From assembly GCA_011947345.1 (NCBI GenBank), contig JAAVTG010000567.1, positions 1 to 64,000 of the forward strand: a stretch of 64,000 nt of DNA, in the 5' to 3' direction. A model generated the notes under the pieces. That model was not told where the DNA came from. It made no database searches and saw only the letters and a program-made list of their open reading frames with translations. The translations under genes were made by a program, and so were the position numbers. Of this stretch, positions 21,637 through 32,302 are shown piece after piece. Every line of letters begins with the position of its first letter. The first letter of the stretch is position 1. Origin of the DNA: Phytophthora quininea (taxonomy: Eukaryota; Oomycota; Peronosporomycetes; Peronosporales; Peronosporaceae).

Positions 21637-24600
21637 TCACGAGTAGTGTGCGTAGTGCTTGCAGTCGAAGCAGAATCGACCTTTCCACGAGGAGCTCGCG
21701 GGCGCACAGTCCGAGCAGCAGACACGCCCGCAGCGCTCGCAATGGCATTTCCGCGAAAGAAAAACGGGAATGGCTCCAGACAAACCATGCACTCGTCCAC
21801 GTCGGCGTCGGGGATCCACGACGGCGTCACGCGCAAGTGACGCAGGAGCTGCCACCACAAATACATGAATAAACATTCCAATGACCAGGGTTGAAGGAAA
21901 GTTATAACGTACACCGGTGGCTTTGGGGTGCGTTACGACGCGCATTCCTTCTCCGTCAGGCTGGTTCATGTCAGCTCCGTTCTGCATCAGCAACACCGCC
22001 TTGTCCTCCATATCTACATATCAAGATAACCAATTAGCAAATGAACTTTTACTGTGCGCTGTCAAGCTTTGCATACCTTTCTCCATGCAGTAATGCAGGG
22101 AGAGCGCTTCAGGAAATCCACTTTCTGTGGGTCCGCCTTGTGGCGTAACAGCGTCTCCATCAACTGACACGTCGCCGAGCCACCGCGTTTGATCATGGAG
22201 CAAAGATGCAGCGGAGTCTGCTTTAGGAAATTTACAGCGTTGGCATCGGCCCCGAAGCACAACATCACCTCGAGCACGCGAGACGCAAAGTCCACTTGGA
22301 GTTGCGTCGCAAGGTGCAGTGGCGTGTTGCTCTCACGATCGCTGAAATTCAGATCAACGTGAGGCAGTACCTCTGGGCGGAAGAACAAACTCACCATCTC
22401 AAAATTGCCGCTACGAACAGCTAAGTGCAAAGGCGCGAAGCCACGCTGCGTCTCGGCTTGCTGAAGCATGTCCAATGCCCCACTCTCTTCGTCAACAAGA
22501 AGAGCGCACGCAAACTCTACGTTACCGCTTTCCACTGCCTGGTGCAGCATTGTGTTACCATATCGATCAATTCGGAGAGTCGACGTGTTCATGTGTCGCC
22601 ACGGAGATAATCCACTTGGACTGTCGTCATGTGACGTCGTACTTCGTGCAATCAGAGACATGGTGTCGCTGGAGATGGAGTCCCGTTGATCTCGGCCTGT
22701 AAAATGACACAACGCGGCTTCTGCAGCCTCTGCTCTACGACGCAGTCGCTCCATTTCTCTTAGCGCCTTCTTCAGCATCGCGTTGTCGGTCTCCGGGAGA
22801 TCTCCGAACGCATCCATGTGGTCACGATATCCAGGCCTCCGAAAAGCATCGATAGAAGAAATCTCATCCATCGTATCCTCTGAATACGCGCTCGTTCCAA
22901 CTGAAGCAGTTGCAGTTGACAAGACATCTTCTTCCACTTCAATCGTCAGTTCGCTATCACGCCCAGTGTATGGCCGTGGGTCTGCAGACCTTTTCTCCCG
23001 TCGTGAAGCTCTAGCCGCGGCTTTTTCAGCTGCAGCAACTCTCAAGGCTGCAATGCGCGCCTGGTTCCATCCCCGGAAAGAGCGTTGAATCACTAGCGCT
23101 TTGAAGTCGCTGACGATCGACCACCTTCAGCCAATGACGGATTGCACGCTGAAGCACACTTGCTGACTTGTGGCGCCGAGCAAGACGTCGCTTCTTCTCA
23201 AAGATGGCTTTCCACCGCTTTTGAATGCTCCACAGCACGCGTAATTGTCGGATGTACACTTGACGCTGCTGTCTACCACGCCACGAGCTCTGCAATTTGA
23301 TCGCTGAGTTTGCGACTGCACTCTCGCGCTGCTTTTCAAGTTGATCGAACACTTGCTGTCGCAAAAACACTCGCGTATTTCCGATCTCGACCTGCTTGAC
23401 GTGCAAGGCATCCACAAGCTCTGATACCATCCAGTCTTGCTTGTGTTTAACCCTGGCCAGAAGTCGGTACTGCTTCACAAAGTCTGCATGGCTCATGCGA
23501 ACGGGAAACGATTGACGCATGATCTCTACGGCCTTGAGCACACCACCGTACCTTAGCTGACAAGAAACTTTAGCCATGTCAAACTGCTCGCTCGCACTCT
23601 CATCGTTTGGCTTGATACACCGAATGTAGTGTGTCTGTGTCTGCTGAACAACATCCAGTAAACTCGCTAGCTGCTGCTTAAACTGGGAGCCAATGCCCAC
23701 GGCGCTGAGAACAGAAGATCGGCGTCTTAGTTTGGGCTGGGTTACTTGTAGTTTTTCCGACTCGCTGGCCTTGAAAAACTCGAACAGTTCGCGCAGGTGA
23801 GCATCGTTGGTCTTCCCCAGGACGCTGAAAAGTTCGGCATTTGGCTGGTCTTTGTTTTTCTCGCAAAATCCTTCCGCTTGGTATTGAACCTTTCCAGCGT
23901 AGTGGTGGATTTGAAAGGCGAAATTGGCTTGCTCGGTTCGCGTGGCACTGAAGTTGCTGTTATCTTGCAGCCGAAGATATAGTTTTCGCGCAAAACCAGT
24001 GTCACTGCCCTTTGGAACGACGCACTCTTCATCCAGCAACGAGAAAATACCGCTTGGACGTTGCTCTAGCATCTCCAAACACATCGAGTTATCGTCGTAG
24101 TCCACTGCGTTCCATTTGATACCTTCCTCGATATGCGCTTGCTGCTCTGTAAGCAAAATATCCTGGATAAACTGATACTGCAGCTTTTCGTTGGCATAGT
24201 TAATGCAAAACTGCTCGAACTGGTTGACCTCGAACTCTTCAAACCCGAAAATGTCCAGTACCGCAATGCATGGCAGTGTTACAGCTGAATCTCTGTTTAC
24301 AGCTTTTCCTACGGAGTGCTGCTCGGCTTGTGGTGACGCGGAATTCACCTTTGAAACCACGAATTGGAAGAGGAATGCGTATAATGAGCGAGCCATCGCG
24401 TCTCGGGTGTCACCGCATTGAGCAAGGCTCAAGTTCGCATGAAAAGTTTCTCCACCAACGCTAATCTTCCGAATTGTCAATGCTGAAACCAGTTCTTGTT
24501 CATTGATTCCAAATAGCTTCTCCACAGCCTGCAGGTGCTCCTCAACGGCACGAGAAGATGGCGATTCAGATGCAAGTCGACACGGAGCTGAGGCAGTTCC

Positions 24601-25699
24601 ATTATCTTCCTCACCCTCGTCGTCACTCGAAGAGGCAAAGATTAAATTGCCAAGATGCAATAGCGCACTCAGAATTTTCCAGATCGCCGCTTGTTCCACA
24701 TCAGTAAAGCCCAGCACTTTCATCGACTGCACGACCAATTGAAACTGTTTATCATCTCGCACGCCATCATTCCGCTGGAAGCACTGACCACCGTTGGTAT
24801 ACTGAAACTCGTTGGCTGACAAGTTCTCCAGATACAACTCGCTTTTCATGTCTTCATCTGCACCTGCTAGCAGTTCATAAAACACGTGAAGTTCCGTTCT
24901 CCGTCGTTTTGATGGACCACTCGGACCTTCTCCAAAAGGTATGTCTCCACAGAAGTCCCCACCATCCGCAATGACGCGTCTAATGCATGTCCCTCAAAGA
25001 ACATGCGTACAAACTTCCCAAAGCGACTGCTGTTGTCGTTGCGTAGCGTCCTGGCGTTGCCGAAACATTCCAGAATCGGGTTGGCACTCATGAGCTCATT
25101 GCCGCTGATTGCTCGTCTCTTTGCTTGGCTGTGTGGGTCATTCTCTTGGCTGGTGTCTGCTAAATAATTCATAATAAATTTGGTCGTCTCAGTTTTACCA
25201 GCCCCACTTTCCCCACTCACCAGAATCGTCTGATTCTTTTTCGACTCTCCATCTTCGTGTAGTCTTCTTCTCAGCGACCGATAGGCGCCTTCTGCAATAG
25301 AAAACACGTGCGGCGGCAACGTCGTCATGCCCGGCACCTCCTTTTAAATTTGCCCAAGTCGTATAGTCCTGAAATCTCTTTAAATGGGTTCACGGCGATC
25401 AGTACGGCGCCCGACCTGCAGTACACTTGGTCCACTCTGTAACGCTGTTCCAGGTACTCCACGAACGCAGGCTCGTGTAGATGAGTCAAGGTATCCAAAT
25501 TCTCCACGTCGGCTAGAGTCTGTCCGTCCGGGAGCTCGTTGGCGGGTCGCACGTCGTGGACCTCGTCGGCTTCTATCGTTTCGTCGCGGTCATTGAGCTG
25601 CACTAAAACCTTCTTCGCGTCCGATTCGAGGCGCCGTAGCATGCGGCCTTTGGCCCACTCGTAGTTCGAGTCGTCTTGTAGACGCACGTACACCTGCAT
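21637..25699 (-). CDS. Myosin motor with IQ motifs, ankyrin repeats and a C-terminal FYVE-like finger
   Basis: This is an actin motor of about 1310 residues. Order: a short SH3-like N-terminus (YEWAKGRMLRRL), then the motor with P-loop GESGAGKT, switch I NDNSSRFGKF, switch II DIFGFEEF and the actin-binding YIRCIKPND. IQ-like light-chain sites follow (IKLQSSWRGRQQRQ, LQRAIRHWLK, IQRSFRGWNQAR). Next is an acidic linker with LKKALREMERLRRRAEAAEA, then ankyrin repeats (GNTMLHQAVESGNVEFA, FAPLHLAVRSGNFEMVSL, NTPLHLATQLQ). The end is WIPDADVDECMVC, then KCHCERCGRVCCSDC and FCFDC: a FYVE-type finger with WxxD, expected to bind PI3P. Introns lie at 22014-22076 and 21849-21912. Frames change near 25337, 24887, 23095, 22098 and 21753, each explained by one or two lost bases. 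The likely role is moving endosomes on actin, inferred from the domains. Confidence 0.9.
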
Positions 25700-25858
25700 C
25701 TGTGCGGGCGAGGGTTCTCTTCGGCACTGACAGGTCCTCTCGCTTCCCTCGCAACTTCTTCTACAGTTTCGTTCTCAACGTTACGTACTAACAATTATTG
25801 AGAAAAGAAAACATATGATTCGCTCTGATTTCGCATTAAGGTAAAATTGCCGTTGGAT

Positions 25859-26371
25859 ATGTCGCTGGTGTTTCTGCCCGAGACTGCGTGGTCGCTGCGA
25901 TATGGTGCGTGCTAGGCAGATTCTCGTGGCGGGATCAACACGATAACGTCGTTGTGTACAGGACCCGACTACTTTACGGTCGCCATCATCAAGTATCGAG
26001 TGCACGAGGACCAATACGCCGAGTACGAGCTACAGATACAGAACGGCCGTCGCAATTGGTCGGTACTGCGGCGATTCAGCGAGTTTGACGCGCTGCAGGC
26101 GAGGTAGGGTGGTCAGAATGCAATAGCAGAGGCGACCAAGCGCGCTGAAACTGGACGGTTGTTGCAGTGTGCGGTTCAAGACTGGCAAGCGAATGCCGGA
26201 GCTGCCATTCAAGACCTACTGCTGCCGAGATCTGAATCCAGACTTCTTGAGCAGACGTAAAGAACTGCTGAAGGTGTTTCTGCATAATTTGCTGCAGATT
26301 CCGGGCATTGCCGACGACGACCACGTGCGGAGGTTCCTCGGCCTCAAACTGTCAGCAGAACTTTACGTTTA
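25859..26371 (+). CDS. Small PX-domain protein
   Basis: Three exons (25859-25904, 25962-26103, 26167-26371) are joined across introns of 57 and 63 bases with GTGCGT..TACAG and GTAGGG..TGCAG ends. They give 130 residues with no frame problem. The product is essentially one PX domain: RRNWSVLRRFSEFDALQ carries the R-[RY]-x-F phosphoinositide-binding motif, the PELPFK proline-containing loop follows, and the end is RRKELLKVFLHNLLQIPG with VRRFLGL. PX domains bind PI3P on endosomes. It starts 159 bases from the divergent myosin gene, whose tail also has a PI3P-binding-type finger. No other domain is present, so it is a minimal lipid-binding adaptor like the smallest sorting nexins. Confidence 0.88.
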
Positions 26372-26561
26372 GTGGCTCAGCAACATTCGTCAGCAAGGCA
26401 ATTGCTGATCTTAAAGAGCATACCGACAACCATCAGTGTGGCAAAGATGAGCAGCAAGTGTAGTGGTGAAGCGCATTACCACAATAAACTAACTACAACC
26501 ATCTCAGCACCACAGCTCCGCCCGCGCTTCGAAAAGGGAGAAGGCTCTGGGCTGGTGACGT

Positions 26562-28189
26562 TCATACGGATTTATGCTTTGAACTTCTGGTGCTTCTTGG
26601 CTTTCTTCTTTTGTTCTTGGCCTTCTTGGATCGGCTGCGCGTACGAGAACGGCCCGGTGAATCGGAGCCACCGCTGCTGGTAGGCGAGGAAGCCTCCTTG
26701 TTTTCTGCAACAGCTTCGCTTCCCTGTGTAGCAGTAATGTCAACAGAAAGAGGCGCGGACGACTCAGTGTCCACCTCCGCTTCAACAGGCAACGAGGTCG
26801 TAGCCTTGTCTGCAGAAGCAGGACTAGACGCGATATCTTCCCACGACGCAGCAGTCTCGCGGGAGTTCTTGGGGACGCCACAGCAGGCAGTGTCTCGGGG
26901 GCCTCTTCCTTGTCTGCAACAGGTTCAGCGACCACCGGTTCTTCTACGTCGGCCTCCGCAACTTCTTCATCGGCAACTGCCGCCTCTTCTACATTAGCAA
27001 CTTCTTCGACAGCAGCCTCCGATTCTTCCACAACGTCAACCTCAACAGGCGTTGATTTTTGCTCCTCTGCAACGATCTCGTCTTCCTCGTTCGTAGCTGT
27101 AGCGTCCTCAATATTAATGAGCTCGGGAGTGCTCTGCGACAGCGTCATCGACGCCGTCAAGTCCACTTGGACGTATTCCTCCAGGGACTCTTGAACCAGG
27201 TCCTCAGTGAAAGAGGTCACGCTTTCAGACAGCGCCTGAGCAACAACAAAGTCCTCGCTTAGTTTCCTTGCAACAGCATCCAAATCCTTCGACGCAACCT
27301 TCTTGGGGCTCTCGGCTTTCACGGGACTGGCCTTGGGAGTTTTCTTCGGACTCTCAGTAATTTGCTTAGGCAGATTGACTGACTTTAGGGTCTCCTCGAC
27401 CTTCTTGGGGCTTTCAGCAGTCTTCTTCGGGCTACTCGTGGGGTCTTCACGGGGCTAGAAGGAGCCGGCTTTGACAGCTCAATCACAGAAGGCGCTTCCT
27501 CAGTCTTCTTGGGACTCGCATGAGTTTTCTTAGGACTGCTTGTCAGGGTCGTCTTGGGGCCCTCAGTGACTTGTTTGGGCAGATCAATAGTGCTAAGCGT
27601 CTCCTGCACCTTCTTGGGGCTCTCCACAGCCGGGCTGCTAGTCGGGGTCTTCTTGGGGCTGAGGGAGTCTGCTTGACCTCCACCTTCTTGGGGCTCTCAG
27701 CCGCTTTCTTCGGGCTTTCAATAGCTGGCTTTGGCAGCTGGATCGTTGTCATGGTCTCCTGAATCTTCTTCGGGCTCTCCGACGTTTTCTTCGGGCTGTT
27801 GGTTGGCGTTTGTTTGGGACTAGTAGCCGCAACTTCCTTGGACGTCACCTTCGGACTCTCGGTCGTCTGCTTTGGCATCTCAATGCTCTTCAGAGTCTCC
27901 ACCACCTTCTTGGGACTTTCCGGGACCTTTTGGGACTGCTCTGGGGCGTCAACTTGGGGCTTGCAGCGGCATTCTTCTTCTTCGGGCTTTCAACTGTCTT
28001 CGCATTAACAGGGGCCTCCGTCTGTTTCTTAGGACTCGGCAAGGTCTTCTTGGGAGACGGTGGCAGCTTTGAACCGTCCGCAGCCTTGACGTTGCTGGTC
28101 TGCAGGAGGTAGTAGCCCATGGCGGCCATGCTGAGGCTCAGTAGGCCGGCAAGCAGCAGCGTCGCGCTCGAGTTGCTGGCGGTCGTCAT
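26562..28189 (-). CDS. SPKK-repeat protein with N-terminal membrane helix (frame-broken)
   Basis: No family recognised. The N-terminus has a hydrophobic segment (TLLLAGLLSLSMAAMGYYLL, about residues 9-28), typical of a signal anchor. It is followed by about 15-20 irregular copies of SPKK, often within ESPKKxxE or TSPKKT, separated by short acidic or Thr-rich spacers with a recurring IELPKP/IQLPKP-like element. The later part is strongly acidic (EEVANVEEAAVADEEVAEAD) and the end is basic with SRTRSRSKKAKNKRRK. SPKK is a cyclin-dependent-kinase-type site and a DNA minor-groove motif in some histones. Frame changes near 27900, 27640, 27450 and 26880 make the exact product and stop uncertain. Repeats of this kind could also confuse assembly. 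Confidence 0.7.
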
Positions 28190-28357
28190 GGTCGCGTCGC
28201 CGGCGAGGAGATTGACGAAATGAGCGGATGAGCGCGCTCTCGAGTTGCCCGCTGTTGCCCTTGTCCCTGCTGGACTTTGCTGGGCCCTACAATTGTCGGC
28301 CAGTGCTTTGATGGATACGACCCTTGGTTTCGCGCCAAACGATTGGCTGAAAAAGAG

Positions 28358-28391
28358 ACGGACTCAGACCGCCCGATACGTCTGAGTCCGT
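28358..28391. repeat. Perfect 12-bp inverted repeat with 10-nt loop
   Basis: ACGGACTCAGAC at 28358-28369 pairs with GTCTGAGTCCGT at 28380-28391 around the loop CGCCCGATAC. It sits in the 365-base gap upstream of the SPKK gene and downstream of the dual-specificity phosphatase stop. It could be an RNA hairpin in either transcript's untranslated region or a palindromic protein site. An ATTGG (CCAAT on the minus strand) lies 12 bases before it, at 28342-28346. Confidence 0.75.
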
Positions 28392-28554
28392 ATCAACTTC
28401 AACTTGGCAAGTTGCCTTTTGCCGGTCGAAAGCAGAGTTATGTGCATGTTGTTATTATTTATCTTATCAAATACATTCAGATGCATCGCTCGATAGAGAA
28501 AGCGAGACGGACGACCACGCCTTGACCGTAAAACACTGGGCTACCTGTCTGTGG

Positions 28555-29811
28555 TTAAATCTCGTCAGTCACGAGGTCCCAGAACGCCACGGGTTCCTGA
28601 CCCTGCCGCACCGTGTCGCACTTGGTCGGGAACGACTCATAGCGCTGCAGCATTTCCGCCCCGCTCTGCGCCGCTTCGAACTGCGTCTGGCCGACGTCGG
28701 TGCCATTCCACACAAACATGTAGTCGGAGCACGCCACGAGCAAGCTCAGTCCGCCGATGTCCTTGGCAGGGTCGCGGAAGTAGCTCTCCGTGACGCCCGA
28801 GAGAGGCCCCACGATGAGGGGCTGTGACTCTGCGTCGCTGCAGTTGTTGTTGCCTCGAGCGCTGCTGCCGTGCGACGCCTCCACGCGGAAAATGATCGTC
28901 CGCTGGAACTTGATCTTGCCTTCCGGACGAAGCTGCTCCCACTCGGTGAGCTGAAAGACAAAGCCGGCGTTGGGGTCCACGATCGGGCGCGCCTGCCGTA
29001 CGAAATCCAAAGCCTTGTACATGCCGATGCGCTTGTACCACATCAAGTACGCCACTGCTATTGTCGGAGAACGCGAGATGCCTTTGACGCAATGCAGAAA
29101 GATCCGCCCGCCGTTCTCGCGTGCTCGCTCAATGTAGTCGAAGATGCTGTAAAAGTGGCGCGCAATGTCCTGCGAGGAGTGGTCCCGGAGGCGGATGTTC
29201 ATGTAGCGGAACTCTTCGGGGAAGGCAGCCGGGGCCACACCGGCGGCGCAGTTAATAACGTGCGTGATTCCAGCCTGGAGTAGCATCGTCTTGTTCTTCG
29301 CGGCGGCGGCACCACCAATGAACAGGAACTCCGTGATCTGGGAGCACACGGCGGCCTGGTCGTTGCGTCGCTTCGACACAGCGGTGGTGCTGCACGGGTC
29401 GAAGCTGTTCTGGTCAACCTGGGATAAGTCCAACGACAAGTTGCCAGGGTTCCTACTGCGTCGCTGCTGCGGAGCAAACGCTCGCTTGGGCACGCTGGCG
29501 CTGCTTCGAGGCAGCGTGACCATGGGCGGATTCGACGAGGTCGACAACGTCGTGGACATGGGCCCCGTGAACGCGTTGTGTCGGGTCTCGAGGTTCATGT
29601 CGATCGACAGGGACGCGCGCTTGTCCGACGAAGAGGCACTAGCGAAATGGACAGCATCGGACAAGCCCAGAGAGCGCTTCCTCGCCGGTGCCCAACTGCC
29701 GGAGGCAGCGGCCTTACTCTGTGTAAAGCCCTGCTGGCTGCAGACTCGTTTGTTCGGCGTCGGTGGCGTAAACATCACCACGCCGTGCTCTGCTGTCGAC
29801 TGCCGTTGCAT
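28555..29811 (-). CDS. Dual-specificity phosphatase with gelsolin-like tail (MKP1-like)
   Basis: This is a cysteine phosphatase of about 418 residues. The first 150 residues are Ser/Pro-rich. The catalytic domain starts around SQITEFLFIGGAAAA and carries the signature HCVKGISRSPT (Cys nucleophile and Arg of HCx5R), with the general-acid aspartate probably in LRDHSSQDI, followed by AYLMWYKRIGMYKALDFVR, as in MAP-kinase phosphatases. After it come a conserved-looking WEQLRPEGKIKFQ segment and a C-terminal piece (YMFVWNGTDVGQTQFEAAQ, RQGQEPVAFWDLV) that resembles a gelsolin repeat. Plant MKP1 also joins a DSP domain to a gelsolin-like region. The frame is intact. The start used is the first ATG; the frame is open upstream only to a GTG at 29835. 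Likely target: a phosphorylated MAP kinase (inference). Confidence 0.85.
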   Translation of the reverse strand: MQRQSTAEHGVVMFTPPTPNKRVCSQQGFTQSKAAASGSWAPARKRSLGLSDAVHFASASSSDKRASLSIDMNLETRHNAFTGPMSTTLSTSSNPPMVTLPRSSASVPKRAFAPQQRRSRNPGNLSLDLSQVDQNSFDPCSTTAVSKRRNDQAAVCSQITEFLFIGGAAAAKNKTMLLQAGITHVINCAAGVAPAAFPEEFRYMNIRLRDHSSQDIARHFYSIFDYIERARENGGRIFLHCVKGISRSPTIAVAYLMWYKRIGMYKALDFVRQARPIVDPNAGFVFQLTEWEQLRPEGKIKFQRTIIFRVEASHGSSARGNNNCSDAESQPLIVGPLSGVTESYFRDPAKDIGGLSLLVACSDYMFVWNGTDVGQTQFEAAQSGAEMLQRYESFPTKCDTVRQGQEPVAFWDLVTDEI

Positions 29812-29914
29812 CGCGCCGTCGTAGCTCTTGGCCACTGGAGACGTCGGACCTGCACCAGATCAGGGCAACAACATCGACACAGCGTTAGATCAAGCACTCG
29901 GGCGCCAGCGCGCT

Positions 29915-30498
29915 CTAAAATATCGGAGCCCTCTGGATTTTCGTCGCTCTCTTCTTACCCTTCCGCGGCCACGTCTCATCGTCCAGCACGGGCTCGGCGA
30001 CGGACACACGCCCGCGCGAGTGGCCGAGCTCTTGTTCTGCATCTGCTTCAGCGGCGGCGACGTTGGACAGACCTTAGAGACTGGTGTCGGTAAGTTTGGA
30101 CTGGTGCTCTCGGCCGCCTCTTCAGCAGTCAAGAGCTCTCCGAACGCTTGAGATCTTTTCTCATGACAAGAAGAAGGAGAGCAAAGTCGTCAGCAACGTC
30201 CACAGCGAGCACTGGCCCTCGCAACCAGATTTAGAGACATTGGATCTTACATTTTGCCGTCCGAGTAGCAGCGCGTGAGTCCTGGCGGCTCGGCACAGCG
30301 CCGCACCTTCGGGTGCGCGTCCAGAGGCGGCAGCACCTCTCGAAACGGCATGAAGTTGGCGTTCTCGACTGTTGGCGAGTTGGCGGGCGTGGAGGTCGCC
30401 GACAAGGAGAAGAACGGGTGCGCGGCGTCGAGTTTCCGCTTGGCGTTGGAGCCGTCGGCGCTCGCTCGGCCGCTGAACGTGACGGGGGCTAGTTCCAT
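29915..30498 (-). CDS. Conserved-looking hypothetical protein, two exons
   Basis: Exon 1 (30251-30498) begins MELAPVTFSGRAS and ends CYSDGK. An intron at 30155-30250 (GTAAGA..AAAAG) joins it in frame to ISQAFGELLTAEEAAES. Near 29990 one base appears to be missing from a CCC run; with it, the protein continues as SPSPVLDDETWPRKGKKRAT and stops at 29915-29917. About 162 residues. Pro/Ser-rich with FMPFREVLPPLDAHPKVRRC and PTSPPLKQM segments that could be docking or phosphorylation sites. No known domain, signal peptide or membrane helix. It lies about 100 bases upstream of the dual-specificity phosphatase on the same strand. Confidence 0.6.
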
Positions 30499-30733
30499 GG
30501 TGACGAGACTCTTGATAGCTGCTGCTTAGTCGGATCCACGTCCCTGGGACGTCAATAGACGAGTGATGTCGCTGCTGCTGTTTGATCTCTGCGGGGTTTC
30601 TCGTCGTTCGTGCTCGCTCCTCGCAGGCGAAACGGCGCGCTCGGTTTCATATCGAGTGGCGTGGAATGACAGGTCTGCGAAGACGTTTTCATATTTTTTT
30701 AACAATTGTAGAAGCATTTGCTGACCCCAATAG

Positions 30734-32156
30734 CTAGGAAAGCTGGCTGCTCACTCTGTGCGGCTGGAAGTATTTGTCCATTATGCCCAGCAGGAATTCT
30801 GTGGAAAACTGGAGGTGGTCACCCTCCGTGGTGAGGAAGTGCACCTTGCCAGCCTCGTGCAGCGTGCGGAGGCCGAAGAGATCTTCCGTGTACCATTTGG
30901 TCTCGTTGAATTCGAGCACTTTCTTGAACGGATCGCCGTCGCGGTAGGCGCCAAACCACTCCGACTGTTTCGGGTAAATCTGCGTATCTTTCTCGGCCCG
31001 AACGAGCACGAGGTTCTCGAGCTTGACAAAGTTGTCCTTGTAGGTCTGGTTGACTGAAGTCTTCTCGTTGTTAATATCAGGTAGGAAGTCGACTGAACCG
31101 AGAGAGCAGGTGGACGATATAAAGTGAGACAACATGAACTCTACAGCGAGCGATAGTAAATGCAGTACCATTCTTCAGATAAGCGTCGATCCGAAGCGGG
31201 TCGCGAAAGTAGTTAGCCTGGGCGATGCGCTCTGCAAAACAACAGCAACAGTTAATCTTGACTGTCGATAGTTTTGCTAGGAGTATTGGATACCTTGAAC
31301 TCGGCTGGTGTAAACTGCTTCGCCGATCAGCTGACAACCAAATGAGCTGTTAAACACCTCAAGGCGTTTCCAGGTTCAAGAAATAAATCCCACCTTGTCG
31401 ATTTCCTTGCAAATGAAGTTGGTGATCGAGCACCGCGGCAGTCCACTCACTCCCGCAAGTGGACCGTGCATCGAAATAAAATTGCGCACTGGTGGGTCGT
31501 TGTAGCGCTCAATGTAAGCTCGGATGAGCAGATTGCCCTGCACCGCCACCAAAACAATGTCTCTCGTCAATATCAGCGCTAGCTTTCACCACAAACAAGT
31601 CGACTACATACCTGTGAAAACCCCGCCGCATTGAATCCCTCCTTCAAGCGTGGATCCTGACCGTTACAAGTAAAAAAAAATCAGCACTCACTTGCTCTAA
31701 ATTCCTCCTGATGGCCGTTGCTGAAGTACCTCCTGCACGGTCTTGGCGAACATTTCCACCTGGCCGTTCATTTTGACGAAGAAGCTGTCCTCCACGTCCT
31801 CCTGCACCGAAGCGCCGAGCTGCACGCTCGCTACGTACACGCCGAGGTGCTCCGAGATGGCCTAGCATCAGTCCACTACGTCAGTCTCAATCGACGTCAT
31901 TCCCCAGCACCAATCGACCCACACTCTGGATACGCCGCATGCCTCCGTTGCCTGCCGCGTCGCCCATGCCATGCATCAGCACAACCGGCAACAGTGTCCT
32001 CGCTTCAAAGACTGTGGTCGGCTTGGTCTGCGAGCGCTGCCGCTGTGGCTCCACTAGATACATCGACGCCTCCACGCTGATGAGAGCGAACTGCACCAAC
32101 ACGATCACCGCCGTGGCTGCCGCCACCATCAGCAGCAGTCTGTTGCCTCGCTCCAT
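30734..32156 (-). CDS. PPT1: Palmitoyl-protein thioesterase 1, seven exons
   Basis: This is a lysosomal hydrolase that removes palmitate from cysteines. Seven exons (31923-32156, 31730-31861, 31612-31656, 31394-31537, 31294-31330, 31169-31231, 30734-31092) splice at GT..AG sites over introns of 61-76 bases and give 337 residues without any frame error; the total is an exact multiple of three. An N-terminal hydrophobic signal anchor (LLLMVAAATAVIVLVQFALI) precedes LPVVLMHGMGDAAGN, the oxyanion/active-site strand. The nucleophile serine is in NAAGFSQG, split by an intron. PLAGVSGLPRC matches the human QGVFGLPRC-type element. The acid lies near YPKQSEWFGAYRDGD and the histidine in TEGDHLQF. This is one of the few long genes here that reads perfectly, and it shows the typical intron size. 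Confidence 0.95.
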
Positions 32157-32302
32157 CGGATCGGATCGGCTTTCCCCCTTGGCGTCGCTTCTTCAATCAC
32201 ATAGATCCATTAAGTTCGTTTTCATTCTAAGTTCGCATATCACCGGTGTAAAGTTCGCTACGGCGTCTGGCTGAAAATCGTTCACGAGAGCTAACTGCGA
32301 CC
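32157..32302. promoter_or_regulatory. Divergent promoter region, PPT1 / cyclophilin
   Basis: 146 bases separate two divergent start codons, so both promoters must be here. A TTTTCATTCTAAG stretch at about 32218-32230 is compatible with an initiator (TCAtTc-type) for the plus-strand gene. No stronger motif was found. Confidence 0.35.
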
